From the NCBI RefSeq assembly GCF_023078275.1, contig NC_062983.1, positions 14,873,001 to 14,937,000 of the forward strand: DNA of 64,000 nt, given 5' to 3'. Below the pieces are notes generated by a model. That model searched no databases and was not told the DNA's origin. It was given only the letters and a program-made list of their open reading frames with translations. Of the stretch, positions 32,042 to 42,407 are shown piece by piece; the first letter of the stretch is position 1, and the number at the start of each line of letters is the position of its first letter. This DNA comes from Leguminivora glycinivorella. Taxonomy: Eukaryota > Arthropoda > Insecta > Lepidoptera > Tortricidae. A program made the translations under genes and the position numbers.

Positions 32042-32303
32042 CGCATCATCATCCTCCTTGTGTTATTCCGGCATCTACCACGACCCCGCGACTTCCGGTT
32101 CAAAAGTCGCAAGCTCTTACCGCTAGGCCATCGATTAGTCCGGGTTCCTCACGATGTTTTCCTTCACCGAAAAGCGGCTGGCAAATATCAAATGACATTT
32201 CGCACATAAGTCCCGAAGAACTCATTGGTACGAGCCGGGGATCGAACCCGCGACCTCCATATTGAAAGTCGCACGCTCTTACCGCTAGGCCACCAGCCCA
32301 TCC
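32042..32303 (-). mobile_element. GATGATG-ended SINE with two tRNA-like heads
   Basis: On the minus strand: a tRNA-like head (32303-32231) with TGGCCTAGCGGTAAGAGCGT and B-box GGGTTCGATCCCC, a body with ATGAGTTCTTCGGGACTTAT and GTGAAGGAAAACATCGTGAG, then a second partial head (32139-32092; TGGCCTAGCGGTAAGAGCTT), then the tail TGCCGGAATAACACAAGGAG with GATGATGATG. Probably a template-switch chimera. The frame 32100-32309 is this SINE read through. Confidence 0.8.
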
Positions 32304-32319
32304 TGCCATTTTGTGTCTG

Positions 32320-32425
32320 GTAATATGTTAAAATACTCAAGTTTCAGTGCCACTCTTAGAGAGGTTGAAAAACGTAATTGTGATGTTGCAGTGACAGGTT
32401 GCTAGTCCATCATATCATCATTAAA
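32320..32425 (+). repeat. Fragment of the CTCAAGTTTCAGTGCCACTC repeat
   Basis: ACTCAAGTTTCAGTGCCACT, GAGGTTGAAAAACG, TTGCAGTGACAGG match 35571-35700 and, more weakly, 52455-52570. Confidence 0.6.
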
Positions 32426-32650
32426 TTGAACCCACACCCACCCACGTAAGAAAAGGAGGTCACATATTGAACCCGTTACCACACGGAAAAATGTACAACG
32501 CAGACAAAATGCTGATTTAATAAAAAAACTGTAATCGCTACTCGCATCTTACAATTAGCAAGAATAATTGTGTATTCAACTATGAGAACAAATCAAATTA
32601 TTTTTAACAAATATTTTGATTTGTGTTTTTTAAGTAGTCACACATATAAA

Positions 32651-32889
32651 TTAAAAATCTAAATAAGATATCATATATTAAAGAAAAAATGACGAGCTCA
32701 CCAGTGGTGAAGGCCGGATTCGAACCATGAACCCCTAGGCCACCTCGCCACCTTGCGCTTGTGGCGAGGTGGCCTAGGGGTTCATGGCGTTAGCCCGGAT
32801 TGCTAAAGACGCCGGTTCGAATCCGGCCTTCACCACTGGTGGTGCTCGTCATTTTTTCTTTAATATATGACATCTTATTTCGATTTTTA
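32651..32889. mobile_element. Head-to-head inverted pair of tRNA-derived SINEs
   Basis: The right half (32761-32889, +) is a SINE: tRNA-like head with GTGGCCTAGGGGTTCATGGC and B-box GGTTCGAATCC, then GGCCTTCACCACTGGTGGTG and tail CGTCATTTTTTCTTTAATAT. The left half (32651-32751) is its complement, lacking the 25 nt GGCGTTAGCCCGGATTGCTA plus AAGAC of the head. A 9-nt spacer CTTGCGCTT lies between. Total palindrome is about 240 bp. Tails match 21486-21605. Confidence 0.85.
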
Positions 32890-33059
32890 ATTGTGTATTG
32901 TTATATGTACTAAGTTACAAACATTTTGTAATCAGTCTAAAATAGTAAACTTTCTGACCCGGACGCCTTTCGGAGGTATTTTTGGTAATTAGAAATACTT
33001 CACGAGCCTCCCTTACCGAATATTTCACTTTATTATGAATTAAGTAAACATTCTCGTGC

Positions 33060-33600
33060 ATATACATAAATGGAGTATAAACTCAAGAATACAGTTATTT
33101 TTAACCGCCTTCCAAATTTTCTCAAGATATGACCGATTTTGAAAAATTCTTTTTTGATTAAATGTATATGTATACAGATTGATCCCATTTTTCTCAGAAC
33201 CCAGTTCTGATGATGGGATCCTGGAGAAATCGAGGGAACTCTTCAAATCTGAAAGGCATACATATGGTGATTTTTATGTTTTTAAAGGAACAGCATGCAT
33301 TTACGTACGGAACAGTGACATTTGGTGCAGTGGAACGCCTGATGGTGGTCAGAATGGAACTCCTCAAATCTGAACGGCACACTTATAGTGACTTTGGTAT
33401 TTTTATAAGAACAGCATGCACTTACGTCCAGAACAGTAACATTTGGTGCAGTGGAACTACTGATGACGGTCAGAACGGAACTCCTCAAATCTGAACGGCA
33501 CACTTATAGTGACTTTGGTATTTTTATAAGAACAGCATGCACTTACGTCCAGAACAGTGACATTTGGAGCAGTGGAACTGCTGATGAAGAGTGAGCCGCC
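33060..33600 (-). repeat. Minisatellite array 3 with trailer, inverted
   Basis: Trailer sequence (TCAAGATATGACCGATTTTG, GGGATCCTGGAGAAATCGAG) precedes three units whose markers GTGA at 33267, 33388 and 33509 are exactly 121 bp apart. Same order as 25905-26941 but on the minus strand. It ends in AGTGAGCCGCCCCTG, shared with 29445-29459. Frames in several phases are artefacts of the 121-bp period. Confidence 0.88.
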
Positions 33601-33751
33601 CCTGGATAGAGTTCCGTTCTGATAATCATTCTCATCTGTAAGTACTTCAGAATCATCCAAATTTCAAAATTTGTTCAAAGTATTTATCACCAGAACCCCA
33701 AAGGAAGGCGGTTTTTTTTTTCTTAAAAATTATTTTAGATATGTAAAATTT

Positions 33752-33815
33752 GACGACCGGGTGGCCCTAGCGCGTAGTAGACCCTGCCTGCTAGACCCCT
33801 AGCCTAAGACCGGTA
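33752..33815 (+). mobile_element. Head fragment of the CGACCGGTCTGGC SINE
   Basis: GACGACCGGGTGGCCCTAGC, GCGTAGTAGACCCTGCCTGC match the tRNA-like head at 46863-46930. Cut off before the B-box. Confidence 0.55.
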
Positions 33816-33819
33816 CGAT

Positions 33820-34511
33820 ATTTTTGAAAATAATTCTATAACAGTAGTTTTATTTCATATACAGCGCTTAATCGCAATTTAAAAAACCTATATTTACGAA
33901 TCCACCAATAGTTTGGAATGGAAGATATTAAAAAAAACTACGCCCAGAAAATAAGCGTTTTCTTTCAGCAAAATACCTCACAGTAATTTAATGGTGGAAA
34001 CATGTAGAAAAAAATCAGTTTTAAGGTTTACAACCCGAAGCCACCTAAACATATGACGGGAAATAAGACTATTTTTATTGATATAGAATTTTTGAATTTT
34101 GTCTAACGTTTTCTAGAGCTGATATAATAACAGATATTTTTAAGCAGAAATGAATAGCACATCATTTTTTAGATATTTAACATATAAAAACCACCAACAT
34201 ATTTATATGGAAATAAAAAAATCTAAATATTTGACCGGGCAAATTCGAAACAGATAATAGTACGAGGTTGACTTTTATTGTCCCTATTTAACAATATTAA
34301 CAGCATGATAATCCACCCAATAAGTTTGACCTTTATTTAATACTTTAATTTAATAATATATTTACATTTTTTGCGTGGTTTGGTTTGGACTTTAGTGTCT
34401 TACATTTAGGAATCCATATAGCAAACCACCACGCCAGTGGAGCTGGGCCGAGAGTAGGTGATGAGCCGTGTCGCATGCTTTTTATTCTGTTCTTCTATTA
34501 CACATTAACGT
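33820..34511. other. AT-rich gene-free stretch
   Basis: An inverted pair GCGTGGTTTGG (34373) and AAACCACCACGC (34425) hints at a small element. Nothing else was seen. Confidence 0.35.
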
Positions 34512-34697
34512 AAATGAGGAGGCACACTGACATTTTACCCCGCCAGGCGGCGCCTATGCAAGAGTCTAGGCATGTTACTGTCATTCATATGTGAGAGAGA
34601 GAGAAAAAACATAATTATCAGATTCTCACTCTCACGTCTCACGGACTAATAGGGTGGCGCCATCTGTCATATCTTTTGAGTGTTCCTCCTCATTACA
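34512..34697. mobile_element. 185-bp MITE (AATGAGGAGGCACAC ... GTGTTCCTCCTCATT)
   Basis: Ends are inverted. The interior has GTCTAGGCATGTTACTGTCA, TTCATATGTGAGAGAGAGAG and ACTAATAGGGTGGCGCCAT. Copy two at 59376-59511 lacks about 30 bp near the left end. The frame is not coding. Confidence 0.7.
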
Positions 34698-34993
34698 TGC
34701 GTATTTCTACATAAGTAATATTTTAGGTAGATTAAAAACAGACGTTTCCCACCGATAATAAAGTCCAAAGTAATTAAAAAAATTACATATTTATTTTAGG
34801 CATGCGATTTGACAGTCGTCGAAAAGAGTATATACTTGTCAGTACATACATCTATCTCACGTTTTTCTCTTCTACCATTTGACAGATCTCCGTCATCTTG
34901 TGAAATGTATTCTTCCATTCTTCAGAATCGTTGAAGCATCGCTTGTTACAAACACGCGAAAGCTATGCAAAGTCTAATTTCGACCCATATGTC

Positions 34994-35067
34994 ACGGCCA
35001 GGTATAGCCCCGGCGATTATCGTTAGACTTACAAGCCACAGGTCACGGGTTCAAATCTCAGTGTCGC
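34994..35067 (+). mobile_element. tRNA-like SINE head
   Basis: ACGGCCAGGTATAGCCCCGG resembles an A-box region and CACGGGTTCAAATCTCAGTG contains a B-box. The acceptor stem is not well paired and an AT-rich tail follows, so a SINE rather than a tRNA gene is likely. Confidence 0.45.
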
Positions 35068-35099
35068 ATACGTATATATTACAGCTTTTTTAATTCATT

Positions 35100-35570
35100 T
35101 TTTTAATTTTTTATTTATATTATAAGTTGATGAGTACAAGCTACTGCAATGACATTAAATACAAAGACGCACAATTCATAACAATTTTTTTTTTTAAATC
35201 TGGGTCAAAATTGCATTTATAACATTCTTGTTGATGCTAATAACGTTAACTTCTTATCTGCTTAGGAAAAAAATCGTTCATGCCATAACCAACTTAGTGT
35301 ATAAAGACCTAAGTATCAAAATTACAAATGGAACTGCGACACACTAAAAACTTTTTATCAAAATACCTTTTGTCATAATATGCTCAAATGACTTAAATGT
35401 CAAAATGAATTGCGAACGAATATTGAACGAATGGAGCCGCTACCAATATATAATAAGTATGTAGGAATATATTAGATATTTCCAATTTATTCCATAAATA
35501 GAAATATGTACCTAAAAAAGGCCGCAATTTTACTTCTTCATTACATAAACTTTAAGAATACATACATACA
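35100..35570. other. AT-rich gene-free stretch
   Basis: Nothing recognised. Confidence 0.3.
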
Positions 35571-35700
35571 TACATACTATCACGCCTGTATCCCATGAAG
35601 GGGTAGGCAGAGCACATGAAACTACTCAAGTTTCAGTGCTACTCTTGGCAAAAAGGGGTTGAAACAAATCGAAAATGTGACATTGCAGTGACAGGTGAAA
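35571..35700 (+). repeat. CATACATA-headed repeat (ATCACGCCTGTATCCCAT)
   Basis: A CATA microsatellite precedes CTATCACGCCTGTATCCCAT, AAGGGGTAGGCAGAGCACAT, TCAAGTTTCAGTGCTACTCT and TTGCAGTGACAGG. Partial copies at 32320-32425 and 52455-52570. Common lepidopteran repeat of unclear class. Frames 35616-35876 and 35703-35921 are incidental. Confidence 0.65.
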
Positions 35701-35709
35701 CTTTAAGAA

Positions 35710-36312
35710 TACCCTACTGTATCATCTTTATCTTGGTCACTTGTACTCCATTTATTACAATAAATGTATGTAATGTATGTATGTGTAAATTTCCTGAAAT
35801 AAATGTCATATCTTGTTGTCATAAAGAAAAATTTACAGGGCTTCCAAGAATCACGAGCTGGAAGGATACAAATTAAAATATTTTCTATGACAATAATTAA
35901 ATTCGACAGCAGACAACTCAAAGGTTAATCGGATTTATTTATTATAGGCATTTGTTTTAAATTAAATATTAGTGGCTCTGATCTGATAGTAGGATATTCT
36001 TTAAAATTTATTTTCAAAAGGAGATTTAATGTTATATATGCAAATAATATTAGAAGTGTCTACGCGAGTGTTCGAATTTAATTATAGGATAGCACATATT
36101 GAAAGTACTGTAATATGGGTACAAAAGCCTGCCTATTGAAATATAAAATACATAGCAAATAGTTTTTTTTTTTTTTACTTTAGTACTTTTACAATATAGT
36201 ATTTTTACAAATAGTATTTTAGCAAATAGACTTTTCGACTTTTTATTTACACTACATACCGACCATACAACTGACTCTAATTAATCTTGGTTTTAAAAAG
36301 TGTAAAATGTAG
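35710..36312. other. AT-rich gene-free stretch
   Basis: Nothing recognised. Confidence 0.3.
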
Positions 36313-36318
36313 ACCTAA

Positions 36319-36450
36319 GTGCGTTTTCACATTATCCGATCCGATATCGGATGTCGGACCGATATCCCATACATTACAGGCGGAATCTTGGATTCTTCTA
36401 TTGATATCCTTCCGACATCCGTTATCGGATCGGATAATGTGAAAACGGTC
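36319..36450. mobile_element. 132-bp foldback MITE, GTGCGTTTTCACATTATCCG family, copy 1
   Basis: Inverted ends GTGCGTTTTCACATTATCCG with ATCCGATATCGGATGTCGG, right end complementary. TAA lies on both sides (36316-36318 and 36451-36453). Three-base TTA/TAA duplications suit PIF/Harbinger elements. Second copy 43775-43911. Confidence 0.8.
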
Positions 36451-36754
36451 TAATAGCGACTCAATAGTTTTTGTTCCTTGACGGTCATTAATTTGAACTA
36501 ATAAAATTATTTATTTAAATCTATACAATTACAACGAGTATTATAATGTATATAATACATTCATTTTGTAATGTAATCACAAGAAATAACTTATAGAAAT
36601 ATATTCTACCCTTTTTGCTTGTTTTCCGATTACTATTTAGCCAATTTTTCATTGAGTCATACCATGGACTTTCAATAGGGACTGAGCTCACACTTTTTTT
36701 GCCATACTAAATTGAACTTTATCACCGGTGCAGAAAGGCGTTCCGGAAGTGCCG

Positions 36755-37118
36755 GTGCGAAAGTTGGGGCTGGTGTCCCTCTCACACGTGTGACCAGTGT
36801 TAAAGAGATTACTATAGTAGTAGTATTTTTACCTGTATGATAACTAAGTTTATAAACTTCTTAAATGATTTTTGTATTATATCGAGGCAAGGATATTAAT
36901 ACCTTGTAACGAATTGGTAAGTCATTATTATGAAGCCATAAAACCAAAGATTTGCGCAATTAAAAAAAACCTTTAATTCGGTATTAGTACATTTGGTAAT
37001 AACTTTGAATATTGACTGGTATCCCTAAATAATGACAGTGATGACGTCATTTAAATAATTTTGACAGTGGCAATAAGTGCGAGAGGGAGACCAGCCCCAA
37101 CTTTACCCTCTCATGTGG
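36755..37118. mobile_element. Foldback element (AAGTTGGGGCTGGT arms)
   Basis: 36761-36787 (AAGTTGGGGCTGGTGTCCCT, CTCACAC) and 37077-37103 are inverted repeats, 27 bp with two mismatches. About 290 bp of AT-rich sequence lies between. Outer limits are uncertain. Confidence 0.55.
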
Positions 37119-37472
37119 ACACACTTTTTGGCCTAACAACTCAATCTAGCTGAATAATATATTTTATAAAAATCTATGAGTCATACCGGACAACTGTCAC
37201 TGTACATTTGTAATCCTTATTACAAGGGCATATCGTCTAGCGATGGTTAGCTAAGACAGAGTACTGCGGTTAGTAGGAACGATGTTGAACCTTAGGTTAC
37301 CTTCAATCAATACTAATACTGAAAGACAATTTTTAAACTTATTGCATTACATGTGTCTAACAAAATTTCAACGAAATGGGCTGTAAATCTAATACTAAAA
37401 AAATCTATATTTAAAAAGAGAGGGTTGAAAAGGGTATAAAAGAAAAAAAAATAAAAACAAGAAAAAAAGATT

Positions 37473-37552
37473 TCCACTGCCGAGGATCGAACCCACGACG
37501 TCAGGTCAGGAGCGCGCCCATCGTCTTACGCTACTATAACTGAGCTATTTAA
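37473..37552 (-). mobile_element. tRNA-like SINE head
   Basis: Minus strand: TAAATAGCTCAGTTATAGTA, then GACGTCGTGGGTTCGATCCT (B-box) and CGGCAGTGGAAATC, followed by T-rich sequence. The TAGCTCAGTTxxTAGxxC and GGTTCGATCC spacing is tRNA-like, but the acceptor ends do not pair cleanly. Confidence 0.6.
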
Positions 37553-37559
37553 GCGATAG

Positions 37560-38170
37560 TAAAGGTGGCGAAATATATTATTATACCGCGATGTAATGAA
37601 AATACGAATGAATAACTAACTTTTGAAATAATGCAGAAAATGACATCGTCAATAGTAGAGTTTGTAGGTTAATGAAAAATATGAAAATACTTCTTTCAGT
37701 ACAGGTTTTAGCGCTTCTTGGCGTGCATTTAAAGGTGGCTTATTTTTTATACTTCTTTATTATGATCTTAACGAAAAGTCTGTTCCAATTTTTTTGCTGA
37801 TATAATTTTTGCCGTGAATGTTCTTCCGAGCTAGTAAAATATTGAACTTCCGTTTTGTTTTTAGGGTGGTTTCAGTAGAAATAGTGTATCAACACATAAT
37901 GTATGTACAAAACAACCATAACTTCACTTGTCCTATTATTGCTTGTGTCATAACTAATTTAATTACTCCGCTTCTTGTTACTACAAAGTATCATTCACAA
38001 AAATAGGTGGTTTCTTAATGTGTTATAAAGGTCATAAATTAAAGTAGTCGAATTTAAAACAAAAGTCCTGATACCATTTTCGCCTGATTTTTAGTGAATT
38101 AAAATAATCCTTTTTTTATTATATTATACGTTTTTTGTCAAAAATTTTGGTGGATTAACTAAAAAAACTA
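37560..38170. other. AT-rich gene-free stretch
   Basis: The frame 37818-38006 has no domain. Nothing else was seen. Confidence 0.3.
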
Positions 38171-38177
38171 TACCAAA

Positions 38178-38402
38178 TTCCCGGTCGGATTCGAATTCCG
38201 GTACGGTCATTTATTTTCATGATGAGCACAGATATGTGTTTCTGAGTCACTGAGTCTCGTGGATATTTTCTATGTACCTATTATACAAGTATTTGTATTT
38301 TATATATCGTTGTCTGAGTACCCACAATACAAACCTCCATGTGCTTACTGTGGGGCTTAGTTAATTTGTGCAAAAAAATGTCCTACATTATTTATTTATT
38401 AA
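38178..38402 (+). mobile_element. CGACCGGTCTGGC-family SINE, head truncated
   Basis: Starts within the head (GTCGGATTCGAATTCCGGTA), continues TCATTTATTTTCATGATGAG, CACAGATATGTGTTTCTGAG and ends ACTGTGGGGCTTAGTTAATT, TGTCCTACATTATTTATT. Gives the longest 3' body of the family in this window. Confidence 0.7.
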
Positions 38403-38779
38403 AATACCTCTACTTTACAGGAAACCGTAGCCAAATAACACTAGAAAAGAAATACGTACATACTCATAATAGTTCTGCGTTCCTGCCGGTATGTAAAGTT
38501 GCTAGAGCTCAAAGACGGCGCAGTGTTGCAATGAGCGATACGGTGTTTGTATGATTGTTTGCTTCCGACATAGTTTATACAAAATACGTTCAACGTGGCG
38601 TCATTCAATTTTATGTTTCCCAATAGAGCAATCAATTTGCAATTGTTGAAATAAAATTATTTATTAATTAATATAAAATATGAGCGTCAAAAATAACTCG
38701 AACATTATTACATTTAGTTTTGTTCAGAACAGACCCTGTACTACGTGTTTTGGCCTTTTATAATACGTTTGTTGATAGC

Positions 38780-38925
38780 GTAAACCTTGGGTTGGAAGGC
38801 CAGATGGCAGTCGCTTTCGTAAACTAATTCCTACGCCAAATCTTGGGATTATTTATCACAGCGGACCCCAGACTCCCATGAGCCGTGGCAAATGCCGGGA
38901 TAACGCAAGAAGGATGATGATCTTT
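38780..38925 (+). mobile_element. GATGATG-ended SINE, 3' half
   Basis: TTGGGTTGGAAGGCCAGATG, GCAGTCGCTTTCGTAAACTA, CCAAATCTTGGGATTA and GAGCCGTGGCAAATGCCGGG with GGATGATGAT at the end. 5'-truncated. Confidence 0.75.
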
Positions 38926-39010
38926 GTTGATAACGTAAACGTCATTGAAAATGTATGTAAATATTATTATCTGTGCTCTTAGACTACATTATTCTCTTGC
39001 CCTCTTCCTG

Positions 39011-40155
39011 TTATTTGGGGTCGGCGCAGCAGATCTTCCTTCTTCATTCCTCTCTATCAGCCGTCAGTTCCATACTAACATCTTTCACTCTGTCATTGTT
39101 CACACAATCCATCCATCTTTTCTTAGTCCTTCCACTACCGTTGTCGCCATCCACCTTCATATTTATTACTCGTTTGATGACATTGCTTTCATCCGCATTA
39201 CATGCCCACACCATGGTAATCTGCTTCCTCTCACCTTCTCTGTCACTGGCGCTACTCTCAGGCTTCCTCTTAAATACTCATTCCGAATCCTATCCCGTCT
39301 TGTCACACCACACATCCATCGCAACATTCTCATTTGATTCACATGCAGACTTCTCTCATTCTTCTTCTTGACGGCCCACCCAGCACTCACTTTCATACAA
39401 GACAGGTCGGATAACAGATTTATAAATTTTCCCCTTCAGCCGGGCATGTGGGGATCGCACGTTGTGCCTGTGACTTGTCGCCATTTCATCCATCTGAATG
39501 CTGAGCCTTTTTTTTTTTTTTTTTTGTTTAGGGAGGGAAAAATGCAATTTCGCATACCACTTGGGTGCGGGGACGGACCCAAGTGGTTATGTGGGACTCC
39601 TTGTTAAGGGCTAATGAGGCCTCAAGTCTACCCACTAAACGACCCCCCCATCTGCCGCCATTGTGCTGTAGCGGTGGGCTGCAGGAACACTCGCGCTTTT
39701 CGTCTACAGTACCACCAGCACCAGTCCGCAGTGCAGAGCACCACCTCCGGAGGCCCTTCATGACCTCGTTTTATGTAGAACCGTACGGTTGACCTCTCAG
39801 GGACCGCGTGTGCAATGGATGGCAGGCGTCCCCGTGCCTGTCATCCTGCGATCAACCTACGGAGGCAGGCGGCGGTCGTGTGCGACCCGTCTGCGTCGAG
39901 CACGCTTGCGGCGCCGTTGGTCGGCCATTGGGGCGATCTCTCTAGCGCGTTCCGCCATTTCCTTTTGCTGTATGACGTCTTCGCAAAAGGTCTGTATTGT
40001 ATGCCACGATCTTTCACTGTCTACCATGGATTTGACCACGGCAGGCAGCGATAGATCCGGCCCCGGAATGCTGAGCCCTGGTGCAACCCTACAGCCACAC
40101 CGTACAAGACTACAGCTTTCAAAATTGCCTTCGGTGTTCGGGTCAACTCGTACGT
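39011..40155 (-). pseudogene. RTE-like LINE reverse-transcriptase pseudogene, interrupted
   Basis: On the minus strand, 40155-40067 encodes YGVAVGLHQGSA, a GxxQGxxL-type reverse-transcriptase palm motif. Next comes LKGKIYKSVIRPVLYESECW (about 39450-39395), then in another frame AVKKKNERSLHVNQMRMLRW and RIRNEYLRGSLRVAPVTEKV, then in a third NMKVDGDNGSGRTKKRWMDC and TADREE, ending CCADPK at a stop (39011). At least two frameshifts and a Trp-to-stop change make it dead. The palm motif joins directly to the C-terminal part, so the middle of the RT domain was deleted. A second LINE sits at 39508-40065. Confidence 0.85.
39508..40065 (-). mobile_element. 5'-truncated LINE with poly(A), inserted in the RT pseudogene (R1-like)
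   Basis: An 18-T run (poly-A on the minus strand) and an exact 12-bp duplication GAATGCTGAGCC (39496-39507 and 40066-40077) define the insertion. Its 5' part encodes the end of an ORF: LPAVVKSMVDSERSWHTIQT, FCEDVIQQKEMAERAREIAP, then an arginine-rich tail and a stop at 39857. FCExV..KE..ERxRE near the terminus resembles R1-clade ORF2 ends (recollection, not tested). About 330 bp of 3' UTR follow. The body is GC-rich compared with its surroundings, suggesting a younger insertion. Confidence 0.85.
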
Positions 40156-40159
40156 AGTC

Positions 40160-41329
40160 CTAAAATTGACACTTAATTATTTATTTATACTTTAATTGAA
40201 CATAAAAACATAAGTACAAATGGTGGACTTAATGTATTGTAAATTCTCGTATTATTGTTCTAAAATCCGAAGAACCCTTTTAAAATCTCACACAGTAACG
40301 TATACAAAACACATGGTATAGGTTCAGTGTCCCATTATGGATGGATTAATAAAATTATATTTCGAGCGTAATTCAATATTTGGTTGCGATATTAACGAAC
40401 AATGGCTCGATTATCAGTTCGCATTAATTTTGTCGTTGTCAAAAACATAATGGATAAAGTTAGCAAAGGGCAAAAAAGTGTCAATATGTAATACATGTAA
40501 GTATGTATTATTTCAGAACTTTCAGAACTGATTTAATATAAACAGCCAAATCTTAGGCGACGTGCAGATTTAGCCTAAGTATAGTTACACAAAGAAATAG
40601 ACAAAAATATAAAATTGAAATAGAAGGCTGATGTATTTCTGGAAATATTTTAGATTGCGAGAAGTATAATACAATTAGAAATAAAGTATTGACAGCAAAG
40701 TTTTCCTTTGTAGTAAAGATATAGATAGATATTCTGGAAATTTTTGCTAATATATTCCAAGTAATAAACAGAAATATTTAATAAGTTAGGTGTATTGATA
40801 TTCAACATTAAACCAAAATATCTATCCTTTTATGCTAGCACTTAGTTTTTTATTTGCCTATATAATTAAAAGCAAACATATATTTACACAAACAGGCATA
40901 TCACAAAAGAGTTTCAAGTAAGAATCGCGCTCCACTTTGCGAGAAGAAACATCTAAAGAATTTCAATAAGAATAAACCTCTGAGGCAAACAAATGCTCAA
41001 ACGAACTGAAAATATTTGCTGAATATAGTAGCATTTTCGCTATATTTTAACCGTATTGTAGTAAATGTAACAATCCTAAAAAAGCAAAACGACGTGATTA
41101 TCTATTAAAGAAATGTATACCTAAACGAATATTATCATAAGGTTAGATCTTTGTGAAAAATTTTGGACGGTAGGCCGATTTGGGATTAACGATGTTCAAT
41201 TCGTCTTATGCTTTTGTGGAAGAGGTCGTGACTAGTGACATTGACAGCGGGTGTGAGTCAAATAGGGCTGAAAAGTATTGTTCTGCGATAACCATGGCAT
41301 AAATCACAGATGTCATATATACCATAGAT
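40160..41329. other. AT-rich gene-free stretch
   Basis: No repeat partner, RNA or coding frame was seen. One of the emptier parts of the window. Confidence 0.4.
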
Positions 41330-41540
41330 CAAGCAAACGTATCTACTTAGCGTGTCAAATGAACTCAGTGAAATCCACTGAGTTGCCCGTCTTTACTCGC
41401 AGCTTGCAGCTTTCGGGCGTCAATTTTTGTAAGTTGAAGTCAACCAAAACATAAAAAATGCCTCGTTACGTGATATTCAATTGCAACAACACAAAAAGTA
41501 TCAACAATCAAGAGCCTGAGACATATTTAAAATTACACGC
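41330..41540 (+). repeat. Old transposon remnant with ATGCCTCGTTACG frame
   Basis: CAAGCAAACGTATCTACTTA, GTTGAAGTCAACCAAAACAT and AAAAAATGCCTCGTTACGTG are shared with 14600-15135 and, inverted, 62120-62240 and 62340-62380. From ATG 41458 the frame reads MPRYVIFNCNNTKSINNQEP. This resembles the first residues of THAP domains (MPxxC....CxN), with tyrosine where the first zinc-binding cysteine would be expected. Speculative. Confidence 0.4.
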
Positions 41541-41999
41541 AAGAATCAACTTCAGTACAAAATTTGACACGCTCGGCCCCTATACAAATATATGAATTTG
41601 TTTCTTCTATCTAAATTAAGTTCTGTGGCATAAATCTCCTTTCTCAACATTTTCGAAGGCAACCATAATATGTTACGTGACCTACCTCAATAGTTTTTTA
41701 TATGACTGGTTCAAAATGAGAGGCATTAAAACACGAGACTTGGGCGAAGAGATAACGTGCTAGTCAATCAGTGCTAACCAACTGCACTGTTTAGCACATC
41801 ACCTAATTCGTGGATTAGCAAAGTAATTTTCTAGATTCTGCGTTAATATGCTTCTCTTGTATCTTAGAATCACAAGATTAATCGAATAATGGTGTAAAGA
41901 TATTTTAAACAAGTTAGCAGCACAATGTGTGTAACAACTAACTTTGGCCTAGTTGATAGTGGTTCTGCCTATGAGGCACTTCGCCGCCTTAGCTAGTGC
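41541..41999. other. Unique sequence
   Basis: Nothing recognised. Confidence 0.3.
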
Positions 42000-42229
42000 C
42001 ACAGTATAATAAAGAGTACTATCGTACAGTATGGCCACTCCCGCTCCCCGCTGAAAGTGCCGCCCACCCCCTCTCGGTTACCTCACAATTACCGCCTGTC
42101 AAAAACGCGAACAGTCGACCTGTCATATTTCACTCATACAAGCATAGTACGCGTTCACCTACACGAGCTTAGACTGTGTGCTAGGAACGCGCCTCTTTCA
42201 TATCTTTGATCGCCAGTGTCCGAGGTGTG
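42000..42229 (+). mobile_element. 230-bp MITE, CACAG...GTG family, copy 2
   Basis: CACAGTATAATAAAGAGTAC to GTGTCCGAGGTGTG, 230 bp like copy 4. No immediate 7-bp duplication. A near-match CTAGTGC (left, 41993) and CTAGTTC appears only about 15 bp beyond the right end, so the edge may be rearranged. Confidence 0.75.
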
Positions 42230-42407
42230 CAACTGTGCACTGTGCTAGTTCATAGTGCTTTGCACTCCTCACCTATTTAATAAATAGTAAGTATGTGTAT
42301 AGTTGGTACATAAATATATAGCTTATTATGTGAGAAAATATCATGTTTTACAATATTTATTTATTTTACCATTGACTGTGATGAAAATAAATCTCACGCG
42401 TAAAAAT

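Noticed and set aside
32100..32309. 69-residue minus-strand frame (GLAVRACDF repeated)
   Set aside because: It is a read-through of tRNA-like SINE heads, a well-known source of spurious proteins.
33194..33660. CRISPR-like array
   Set aside because: Repeats are 121 bp, contiguous and without spacers, in a eukaryotic context; this is a minisatellite.
38945..39371. Two overlapping plus-strand frames of about 130 residues
   Set aside because: They are antisense to the reverse-transcriptase pseudogene at 39011-40155.
39565..40157. Several GC-rich plus-strand frames
   Set aside because: They are antisense to the inserted R1-like LINE; the meaningful strand is minus.
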